Source: Alphaproteobacteria bacterium (lineage in GTDB: Bacteria > Pseudomonadota > Alphaproteobacteria > Micropepsales > Micropepsaceae). Taken from it: 5,141 nucleotides of DNA. The notes under the pieces were generated by a model. It was given only the letters and a program-made list of their open reading frames with translations. It was not told the origin of the DNA and ran no database searches. The stretch is taken from the NCBI GenBank assembly GCA_947455695.1, contig CANGRN010000148.1:1-5141 (forward strand), read 5' to 3'. This document shows positions 1 to 5,141 of the stretch, one piece after another (the first letter of the stretch is position 1; every line of letters begins with the position of its first letter). Both the position numbers and the translations under genes were made by a program.

Positions 1-2450
1 ATGCCGCCCAGCCCACCGACATCTCGCAATATTTCGAAGCCGCCTGGCGCTATCGCTATCGCGCCGAACTGGGCAAGCCGGCCGCCACACTGGCGTCCAC
101 CGCCGCGGACATGAAGCTCAGCGCCAAGTATCTGCCGATGGTGTGGGCCATCCTGCATGACAAGGACGCGGTGGGTCCCGTCGCCAAGCTGCAATCCATG
201 TTCAACGCGCTGCCGGCGCCGGGTGCCGGTTCGCTTGCCGTGAAGACCGCGGCGATGGAAAACTTCGTCACCCGCATCCGTGCCCATACCGCCATGCAGT
301 TTTCCGCGCCGGTGGTGAAGGGCCTGCCGGGCCAGTCCGAGCCGCTGCACAATTGGCGCCTGGAGCAATATGCCGAGAACCATCGCAAGAGTGATCCGAA
401 CGCGCTGCGTGCCGCGAACGAGCCGGAAGCCCCGCTTGCGGACATCCCGAAATATCCGCCGCTGCATGAAGATGCCTCGCCGCGCTGGGCCATCCTGATG
501 GCGCATGCCCGCCACGGCGATGCCGACCTGGTGTACCCGGTGGGCCAGAAGGCCAAGTACCAGGCGGCCTTCTCGCGGTTCGCCTCGGTCTTCCCCGACA
601 CCTTCGTGGTCTCCGAGCGCGGCCGCTACTGGCCCGACCAGGCCACCGACAATGGCCGGCTGCTCAGCGCCGGTTACCACAACACCGGTGGCTACTACCG
701 CGACGATACCGCCCTGCGCGAACTGATCCTGGACAAGAAGGGCACCGACCAGCTCAACGGGTTGTGGAACGAGTTCGATTTCGTCGGCCGCCAGACCGAG
801 CACACCTGGGTGCAGTATTTCTTCAACCAGTCGGGCGAAGTGGACGGCAACATCAACGGCCCGCTGTCGAGCGAATCCGGTTCCAAGCGGCCTGTCGGCC
901 ATGAAGTCACCGACGCCTTCGTGATCAACCAGATGCGCGAAAAGTACCTGGCGCGCTGGGCGATGGAAAAGGCGACCAACGATCCCATCGCGCCCAAGGC
1001 GTTCAACTGGCACTTCGGCCTGATCAACGCGACCCTGCGCAATATGGAAAAGCAGCGCGCCGCCGCCGAGCCCAAACAGTTGGCCGCGCTGGTCAAGTTT
1101 GCCGAGCGCGCCTATCGCCGCCCGCTGACGGCCAATGAGCGCACGGACCTGCTGGCCTATTACAACAAGCTGCGCACCAAGAACGCGCTGAGCCATGAAG
1201 ACGCGATCCGCGACTCCATTGTCAGCGTGCTGATGGCGCCGGACTTCCTGTACCGCTTCGACCTGCAGGTGGCCAAGACCGCCCAGCCGGCCCTGTCCAA
1301 GGCGAGCCTGAAGACGGCCAAGGCGTATGAAAGTCAGCCCCTGTCGGACTACAGCCTGGCCAGCCGGCTGAGCTATTTTCTCTGGGCCAGCATGCCCGAT
1401 GCCGAACTCCTGAAGCATGCCGCCGCCGGCGACCTGCACAAGCCGGCCGTGATGCTGGGCCAGGCCCGCCGCATGCTGAAAGACCCGCGCGTCAAGGGCC
1501 TGGCGACCGAGTTCACGGGCAACTGGCTGGTGTTCCGCCAGTTCGAGACCAACAATTCGGTGGACCGCCAGCGCTTCCCGACCTTCGACGATGATCTGCG
1601 CGAAGCCATGTTCCAGGAGCCGATCCATTTCATGCAGGACAATATCCAGCGTGACGGTTCGGTGCTGGATGCGCTGTACGGCAACTACACCTTCGTCAAT
1701 CCGCCGCTGGCCCGCCACTACGGCATGCCCGCGGTCGAAGGCGACAACGACACCTGGGTGCGCGTCGACCATGCCGACAAGTATGGCCGCGGCGGCATCC
1801 TGCCCATGGCCGTGTTCATGACCGCCTATTCGCCGGGCCTGCGCACCAGCCCGGTCAAGCGCGGCAACTGGGTGGTGCAGAAGGTGCTGGGCATCCGCGT
1901 GCCGCCGCCTCCGCCGGTGGTGCCCGAATTGCCGTCGGACGAATCCAAGACCGACAAGCCGATCCGCGAAATGCTGGCCGAGCACCACAAGAACCCGTTC
2001 TGCGCCGGCTGCCATCTGCGCTTCGATTCCTTCGGCCTGGCTTTTGAAGGCTATGGCCCGGTGGGCGATGCGCGGAGCAAGGATCTGGCGGGACGCCCGA
2101 TCGACGCCTCCACCACCTATCCCGGCGGCGTGGACGGCACCGGTCTTGTCGGCCTGCAGAACTTCATCAAGGACCACCGGCAGGACAATTACATCTCCAA
2201 CCTGTCGCGCAAGCTGCTGTCCTATGCGCTGAACCGCTCGCTGCAGCTGTCGGATGAATCGCTGGTCGACAAGATGAAGACCGACATGGCGGCCAACGGC
2301 TACAAGTTCCGCACCCTGGTCGAGGACATTGTGGTCAGCCCGCAATTCCTCAATCGCCGCATCGTCGAAACGCCTGTCAGTGAACCCGTGGCGCCGCAGA
2401 AGCCGGCCAACGGCAAATTCCTCAAAATCGATTTCCGGAAGGAGCATTGA
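1..2450 (+). CDS. DUF1592/DUF1588/DUF1585 cytochrome c-like protein, 5'-truncated by the window edge
   Basis: The frame is open from base 3 to the TGA at 2448-2450, giving 815 residues. The ATG at 111 is internal, because family-like sequence (DISQYFEAAWRYRYRAELG, residues 6-24) precedes it, so the true start, any signal peptide and any N-terminal cytochrome domain lie upstream. Residue numbers here count from base 3. Segments in order are: a helical N-terminal part; a conserved-looking block at 208-261 (RYWPD, GRLLSAGYH, LWNEFDFV); DUF1595-like FAERAYRRPLT (366-376); DUF1592-like SVLMAPDFLYRF (408-419), SRLSYFLW (454-461) and YGNYTFVNPPLARHYG (559-574); DUF1588-like TSPVKRGNWVV (615-625), five prolines (634-638) and the haem-binding motif CAGCH (667-671); and DUF1585-like KLLSYALNRSL to SPQFLNRR (737-786). 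Such proteins are presumed exported and redox-active, with no established reaction. It is the first gene of a pair with the DUF1552 gene. Family assignment is confident; function is unknown. Confidence 0.93.
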   Translation, partial: AAQPTDISQYFEAAWRYRYRAELGKPAATLASTAADMKLSAKYLPMVWAILHDKDAVGPVAKLQSMFNALPAPGAGSLAVKTAAMENFVTRIRAHTAMQFSAPVVKGLPGQSEPLHNWRLEQYAENHRKSDPNALRAANEPEAPLADIPKYPPLHEDASPRWAILMAHARHGDADLVYPVGQKAKYQAAFSRFASVFPDTFVVSERGRYWPDQATDNGRLLSAGYHNTGGYYRDDTALRELILDKKGTDQLNGLWNEFDFVGRQTEHTWVQYFFNQSGEVDGNINGPLSSESGSKRPVGHEVTDAFVINQMREKYLARWAMEKATNDPIAPKAFNWHFGLINATLRNMEKQRAAAEPKQLAALVKFAERAYRRPLTANERTDLLAYYNKLRTKNALSHEDAIRDSIVSVLMAPDFLYRFDLQVAKTAQPALSKASLKTAKAYESQPLSDYSLASRLSYFLWASMPDAELLKHAAAGDLHKPAVMLGQARRMLKDPRVKGLATEFTGNWLVFRQFETNNSVDRQRFPTFDDDLREAMFQEPIHFMQDNIQRDGSVLDALYGNYTFVNPPLARHYGMPAVEGDNDTWVRVDHADKYGRGGILPMAVFMTAYSPGLRTSPVKRGNWVVQKVLGIRVPPPPPVVPELPSDESKTDKPIREMLAEHHKNPFCAGCHLRFDSFGLAFEGYGPVGDARSKDLAGRPIDASTTYPGGVDGTGLVGLQNFIKDHRQDNYISNLSRKLLSYALNRSLQLSDESLVDKMKTDMAANGYKFRTLVEDIVVSPQFLNRRIVETPVSEPVAPQKPANGKFLKIDFRKEH
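2439..2444 (+). promoter_or_regulatory. Shine-Dalgarno site deciding the DUF1552 start
   Basis: AAGGAG lies inside the last codons of the preceding gene, 8 bases before the ATG at 2453. This ideal spacing favours ATG 2453 over the in-frame TTG at 2447, which would leave only 2 bases. It also implies translational coupling between the two genes. Confidence 0.85.
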
Positions 2451-2452
2451 TC

Positions 2453-3790
2453 ATGTCTCAGGACAAGACCACCAATCCGTTCAAGTCCCGCGCCTTTTCC
2501 CGCCGCGCCGTGCTGCGCGGCACCGGTTGCGCCATGGCGCTGCCCTGGCTGGAATCGGTCAGCGCAGTCGCCGAGCCGACCGCCGCCGACTTCCCCAAGC
2601 GTTTCGGCGTGGTGTTCCTGGGCTGCGGCGTCAATGAGAACCATTGGAGCGCCGAGGGCAACGGCGCCGCCATGAAGCTGTCCAAGACGCTCTCGCCGCT
2701 GGAGCCCATCAAGCAGAAGATCAACGTGGTCGACGGCCTGTATGTGAAGGCCTTGACCAACCAGGGCATCCATCCCGCCCAGACCGGCAGCCTGCTGTCG
2801 GGCGTGCCGATCACCAAGGGCGCCATCATCCATTCGGGCATCAGCATCGACCAGATGATCGCCAATCATGTCGGCCAGGACACGCCGCAATCCTCGATCG
2901 TGCTGGCCTGCGAACAGCCCATGACCGGCTTCCACGAGACCAATTTCTCTCTGGCCTATTCCTCGCACCTGTCCTGGCAGACGCCGGATTCGCCGGTGCC
3001 GGTGGAAGTCTATCCCGCCCAGGCCTGGGACAATCTGTTCGACAATCGCGGCAGCCTGCTGAATGTCAGCGTGCTGGACCGCGTCAAGGACCGCGCCCAG
3101 GACCTGTCGCGCAAGATCAGCAGCACCGACCGCGGCAAGCTGGACGAATATCTGACCAGCGTGCGCGAAGTGGAAAAGCGCGTCGAACTGATGCGCAAGG
3201 CCGGGCAGGACGCCAACGAAACCGCCAAGGCCAAGAACACCGTTCTGGCCGCGATGGACCGGCCCAACAACGGCTTGCCCGAAGACCTGCGCGAACATGC
3301 CAGGCTGATGTGCGATATCATCGCCATCGCCTTCCAGACCAACAAGACCCGCGTCGCCTCGCTAATCATCAGCCGCGACCTGTCGGCGATGTACTATCCC
3401 TTCCTGGACGTGAAGGAAGGCCATCACGCCGCCAGCCATGACAATGCGTCGGACAATTACGAGCGTATCGCCAACTTCCATGTCAGCCAGTACGCCTATC
3501 TGGCGAAGAAGCTGGACAGCATGAAGGAAGGGAGCGGCACCGTGCTGGACAATAGCTGCCTGATGTTCATGTCCAACATGTTCGTGGGCCGCAAGCACGA
3601 CAACTCGCACCTGCCGCTGGTGCTGGCGGGCGGTCTGGGCGGCACGCTCAAGACCGGCCGTTCGCTGAACTACATGAATGCGGGCGACGACAATCGCAAG
3701 ATGTGCAGCCTGTACCTGTCGCTGATGGACCGTTTCGGCATCAAGCAGGACAAGTTCGGCGATTCCTCGACGCGCCTGCAGGATATCTAG
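2453..3790 (+). CDS. Tat-exported DUF1552 (HXXSHH family) protein
   Basis: This is a complete protein of 445 residues, a usual length for DUF1552. The N-terminus carries a twin-arginine signal: SRRAVLRG (16-23), then a short apolar stretch and the family-typical ALPWLES (29-35). A plausible signal-peptidase site follows AVA at 38-40. Tat export suggests a folded or cofactor-bearing periplasmic protein. Family-like blocks follow: GCGVNENHW, LSPLEPIKQKINVVDGL, GISIDQMIANHVG, SSHLSWQTPDSPVPVEVYP, a charged helical region with VREVEKRVELM, then HDNSHLPLVLAGGLGGTLK and LYLSLMDRFGI near the C-terminus. The motif naming the family appears as HAASHD (325-330), with Asp where the last His is expected. 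The gene starts 2 bases after the DUF1592-type gene, a recurrent pairing, so the products probably act in one periplasmic complex or pathway. The reaction is unknown. Confidence 0.93.
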   Translation: MSQDKTTNPFKSRAFSRRAVLRGTGCAMALPWLESVSAVAEPTAADFPKRFGVVFLGCGVNENHWSAEGNGAAMKLSKTLSPLEPIKQKINVVDGLYVKALTNQGIHPAQTGSLLSGVPITKGAIIHSGISIDQMIANHVGQDTPQSSIVLACEQPMTGFHETNFSLAYSSHLSWQTPDSPVPVEVYPAQAWDNLFDNRGSLLNVSVLDRVKDRAQDLSRKISSTDRGKLDEYLTSVREVEKRVELMRKAGQDANETAKAKNTVLAAMDRPNNGLPEDLREHARLMCDIIAIAFQTNKTRVASLIISRDLSAMYYPFLDVKEGHHAASHDNASDNYERIANFHVSQYAYLAKKLDSMKEGSGTVLDNSCLMFMSNMFVGRKHDNSHLPLVLAGGLGGTLKTGRSLNYMNAGDDNRKMCSLYLSLMDRFGIKQDKFGDSSTRLQDI

Positions 3791-3796
3791 AAGAGA

Positions 3797-4510
3797 TTAC
3801 GCGTTGGCGCGGGCGCCGGCTTCATGGCCGCGCCCGCGGCCATAGCCCATGGCGCGCAAGGTTTCGCCATGCAGCCGCTCGAACAGGCGCTGCGCCTCGC
3901 CGTCCATTTCCAGGATGTTGGCCGAATCCGAGCCGCTGCGGAAGAAGGCCGGGCTGATGGCATGCAGTGCCTCGAAGGAAATGTCGAAGCCGTGCAGCTG
4001 CGGCTTGCCGATGAAGCCCGCGATGTTCTTCAGGGTCGCGGCATTTCCTGATGCCAGATCCTCGTAGCGGACCAGCAAGGTATGGGGCCGGGATGTCCAG
4101 GCCTTCACATGTTGCGACCAGGACTTGCCGGCCCTGCCTTCGATCACGTCGGCCAGGGTGATGTCGTGCCCCAGGATTTCGCGAACATAATGGGCGTGGC
4201 TGACCACCGCCGAGCGTCCGTCGCGCACCACATAGATGGCGGGATGGCGGTCGGGCGGCGGCATTTCGTGGGTCTTTACGTACAGGCTGCGGCCGGCCTG
4301 ACGCGCGGCGGCGATGAAGTCCATGGGATTGTCGCCCACCGTCTCGCGCCCGATCATTTCGGATACGTCGGGGTCCGACAATTCGGCATCGTCATAAATG
4401 GACTGGCTGGCCTGGCCGAAGCAGCGCTTCAGGATGGTGCGCAGCAGGGTGTTGCCGGAACGGGGATAGGAGGCCAGCCACGTCACAGGCGCACGCAACA
4501 CAGGCGACAT
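3797..4510 (-). CDS. PAPS-dependent sulfotransferase family protein
   Basis: The product is 237 residues, read from ATG 4510 to TAA at 3797-3799. It should transfer a sulfuryl group from PAPS to a hydroxyl or amine acceptor; the acceptor cannot be told from sequence. The 5'-phosphosulfate loop is SYPRSGNT (14-21). YVKTH (77-81) matches the KTH motif whose His is the catalytic base in cytosolic sulfotransferases. VVRDGRSAVVS (94-104) matches the 3'-phosphate-binding segment with its Arg and Ser. LLVRYEDL follows at 145-152. The C-terminal RKGxxGDW-like motif is degenerate (FRSGSDSANI, 190-199). There is no signal peptide or membrane segment, so it is probably cytoplasmic. ATG 4510 is chosen because a weak GGGGA site (4519-4523) lies 8 bases upstream. 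An in-frame GTG at 4618 would add 36 residues of unconvincing sequence without a ribosome site. The gene is convergent with the DUF1552 gene, so co-transcription is excluded. Confidence 0.9.
   Translation of the reverse strand: MSPVLRAPVTWLASYPRSGNTLLRTILKRCFGQASQSIYDDAELSDPDVSEMIGRETVGDNPMDFIAAARQAGRSLYVKTHEMPPPDRHPAIYVVRDGRSAVVSHAHYVREILGHDITLADVIEGRAGKSWSQHVKAWTSRPHTLLVRYEDLASGNAATLKNIAGFIGKPQLHGFDISFEALHAISPAFFRSGSDSANILEMDGEAQRLFERLHGETLRAMGYGRGRGHEAGARANA
3808..3838. repeat. GC-rich inverted repeat at the convergent gene ends
   Basis: The left arm (3808-3820) pairs with the right arm (3827-3838) over 12 base pairs with one bulged C at 3816 and the loop TTCATG. It lies 17 bases beyond the DUF1552 stop and within the last codons of the opposing sulfotransferase gene. 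No T-run follows on either strand, so it is not a standard intrinsic terminator. It could stabilise the 3' end of the DUF1592/DUF1552 mRNA or pause polymerase. Alternatively it is a by-product of the Gly/Arg/Ala-rich codons there. Confidence 0.4.
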
Positions 4511-4606
4511 CAGCCGAGTCCCCAAATCATGCGACAGGGCTAAAGACTTTGGCGGCCATGGGCTTGGCCATGTTTTCGCCCAAATGTCGCAAATCTTCGC
4601 GGCAGT

Positions 4607-4621
4607 GCTGTGCGGCACAGC
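4607..4621. repeat. Perfect 6-bp inverted repeat in the divergent intergenic region
   Basis: GCTGTG and CACAGC flank the three-base centre CGG, and one G-T and one G-C pair can extend the stem outward. It lies between the two divergent genes, about 100 bases from the sulfotransferase start and over 50 bases from the EcfG-type -35 element. It could be a hairpin in the sulfotransferase leader or a dyad operator. No regulator gene is present to support a choice. Confidence 0.4.
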
Positions 4622-4634
4622 GCGACGGGACTTT

Positions 4635-4663
4635 AATGTTGGTGCGGAAAACTATGTTGTCAC
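4635..4663 (-). promoter_or_regulatory. Weak candidate housekeeping promoter for the sulfotransferase gene
   Basis: On the minus strand GTGACA (4658-4663, five of six matches to the -35 consensus) is followed after 17 bases by AACATT (4635-4640, three of six matches to -10). It would give a leader of roughly 120 bases containing the 4607-4621 hairpin. The -10 match is poor, so this is only the best candidate in the region. Confidence 0.2.
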
Positions 4664-4670
4664 TGCCCGG

Positions 4671-4696
4671 GGAACCTTGTCTGCGGATTGTGCGTT
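4671..4696 (+). promoter_or_regulatory. EcfG-type (general stress response) promoter
   Basis: GGAAC at 4671-4675 and CGTT at 4693-4696 are separated by 17 bases. This matches the known alphaproteobacterial EcfG consensus, GGAAC, 16-17 bases, CGTT. Transcription would begin near 4703, leaving a leader of about 24 bases with the Shine-Dalgarno site of the lipoprotein gene correctly placed. The predicted consequence is induction of the lipoprotein by the PhyR-NepR-EcfG stress cascade. Confidence 0.72.
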
Positions 4697-4713
4697 CACG
4701 CTCCAACGAAAAC

Positions 4714-4718
4714 AGGAG
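4714..4718 (+). promoter_or_regulatory. Shine-Dalgarno site of the lipoprotein gene
   Basis: AGGAG lies 8 bases before ATG 4727. It decides this start over the in-frame TTG at 4688, which lies upstream of the predicted transcription start. Confidence 0.8.
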
Positions 4719-4726
4719 CGAGACCC

Positions 4727-5029
4727 ATGCGCACACATTTGCTGATTGTTGGATTTGCCGCTGCCATTACGCTTGCGGGCTGCGGAACGAACCCGGGCGA
4801 CCGGGCTGCCAGCGGCGCGCTGATTGGCGCGGCCGGCGGCGCCGCCCTCGGTGCCATGGCGGGTAATCCCGGTCTTGGCGCAGCCGTCGGCGCGGGCGCC
4901 GGCGCCGTCGTCGGTGCGGCCACCGATCCTTGCGATCTGAATCTGGGCACCCCGCCTGGAAGAATGACCGTGGCGCGTATGAGCGCCGTTGCGGCCGCCC
5001 CTATCGCGACCGCTGACCCGAAAGGTTAA
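4727..5029 (+). CDS. Small Gly-zipper (YMGG-like) lipoprotein
   Basis: The product is 100 residues as read. A short signal peptide ends in the lipobox LAGC with Cys19 as the lipidated residue; Gly follows, so outer-membrane sorting is expected. Glycines then recur every fourth residue at 30, 34, 38, 42 and 46, and after an NPG turn at 51, 55, 59 and 63. This is two Gly-zipper helices able to pack as a membrane hairpin, as in the YMGG/OmpA-like glycine-zipper families often tied to envelope stress. The mature domain ends DPCDLNLG (67-74). The in-frame tail after that (RMTVARMSAVAAAP and so on) looks atypical, while another frame encodes a more convincing tail; see the next entry. An EcfG-type promoter and an intrinsic terminator flank the gene, so it is probably monocistronic. 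The exact molecular role is unknown. Confidence 0.85.
   Translation: MRTHLLIVGFAAAITLAGCGTNPGDRAASGALIGAAGGAALGAMAGNPGLGAAVGAGAGAVVGAATDPCDLNLGTPPGRMTVARMSAVAAAPIATADPKG
4957..5016 (+). other. Out-of-frame likely original C-terminus of the Gly-zipper lipoprotein
   Basis: Read from the TGG at 4957, this stretch encodes WKNDRGAYERRCGRPYRDR followed by TGA at 5014-5016. Adding one base within the C/G-rich stretch at 4950-4957 would join it directly to the lipoprotein after residues NLGTP. The charged, aromatic, single-Cys tail looks more like a conserved lipoprotein end than the Ala-rich in-frame tail, and its Cys could pair with Cys69. This may be a true one-base deletion, a sequencing error, or coincidence. 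Codon third-position GC does not separate the two frames. Confidence 0.5.
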
Positions 5030-5055
5030 TGTCAGCAAAATTGGCATGAGCCATG

Positions 5056-5086
5056 AATGATCCGGACCGAGTGTCCGGATCATTTT
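5056..5086 (+). terminator. Intrinsic terminator after the lipoprotein gene
   Basis: A perfect 12-base-pair stem (AATGATCCGGAC at 5056-5067 with GTCCGGATCATT at 5073-5084) encloses the five-base loop CGAGT and ends in a TTTT run at 5083-5086. It begins 26 bases after the TAA at 5027-5029. The T-run is short but the stem is strong. Confidence 0.8.
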
Positions 5087-5112
5087 GCCATGTCCATTGC
5101 TGTCGATAGCGG

Positions 5113-5133
5113 GGAAGCGCGCTTTTCGCTTCC
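5113..5133. repeat. Small inverted repeat at the right edge
   Basis: GGAAGCG (5113-5119) and CGCTTCC (5127-5133) form a 7-base-pair arm pair with a 7-base loop. No gene or T-run follows before the window ends. It may belong to the control region of a gene beyond the edge. Nothing else is recognisable in 5087-5141. Confidence 0.3.
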
Positions 5134-5141
5134 TTCCTATG

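Noticed and set aside
111..113. ATG as the start of the DUF1592 gene
   Set aside because: The same frame is open to the window edge and encodes family-like sequence before it, with no ribosome site in front of 111.
2300..3298. Long minus-strand open frame of 332 codons opposite the DUF1552 gene
   Set aside because: It is a shadow of GC-rich codons: a Gly/His/Val/Gln-rich product without recognisable motifs, overlapping two well-supported genes.
2644..3441. Plus-strand open frame of 265 codons within the DUF1552 gene
   Set aside because: The Arg/Gln/Pro-rich product is typical of an out-of-frame reading of a GC-rich gene.
4082..4543. Plus-strand open frame of 153 codons opposite the sulfotransferase
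   Set aside because: It overlaps a gene with clear PAPS motifs and has no domain or ribosome site of its own.
4554..4572. Direct repeat of GGCCATG (4554-4560 and 4566-4572), possibly forming a 5-bp hairpin before TTTT
   Set aside because: It is too short to separate from chance in GC-rich DNA, and no plus-strand gene ends there that would need a terminator.
4511..4618. N-terminal extension of the sulfotransferase from GTG 4618
   Set aside because: It has no Shine-Dalgarno site and the 36 added residues do not resemble the family; ATG 4510 places the P-loop at residue 14, as expected.

Overview
The window is GC-rich, densely coding bacterial DNA carrying four genes. The organism is most likely an alphaproteobacterium. 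The main support is a sequence matching the EcfG-type general-stress promoter (GGAAC, 17 bases, CGTT) correctly placed before the last gene, because that promoter type is characteristic of Alphaproteobacteria. The Gly-zipper lipoprotein and the small sulfotransferase fit this too. The DUF1592/DUF1552 pair is best known from Planctomycetes, Verrucomicrobia, Acidobacteria and myxobacteria but also occurs in Proteobacteria, so the taxonomic call is an inference.

Left part (1-3790, + strand): a two-gene operon. The first gene enters from beyond the left edge. It encodes a large c-type-cytochrome-like protein with the domain order DUF1595-DUF1592-DUF1588-DUF1585 and one CxxCH haem motif. Two bases after its stop, behind a strong Shine-Dalgarno sequence, starts a Tat-exported DUF1552 (HXXSHH family) protein. 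The two are a recurrent pair of unknown function, presumably acting together in the periplasm.

Middle (3797-4510, - strand): a PAPS-dependent sulfotransferase, tail-to-tail with the DUF1552 gene and only 6 bases from it. A GC-rich hairpin lies inside the sulfotransferase 3' end and may serve as the shared 3' boundary.

Right part (4511-5141): a 216-base divergent intergenic region contains a short perfect hairpin, a weak candidate promoter for the sulfotransferase and the EcfG-type promoter. A small Gly-zipper outer-membrane lipoprotein gene follows and ends at a textbook intrinsic terminator (5056-5086). Its C-terminus looks as though it has suffered a one-base frameshift: a plausible tail is readable in another frame. 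The last 55 bases hold no gene that I can see.

The most interesting points are the stress-regulated lipoprotein with its possible frameshift, and the uncharacterised DUF1592/DUF1552 export pair, whose HXXSHH motif reads HAASHD here. I found no mobile element, CRISPR array, tRNA or rRNA.
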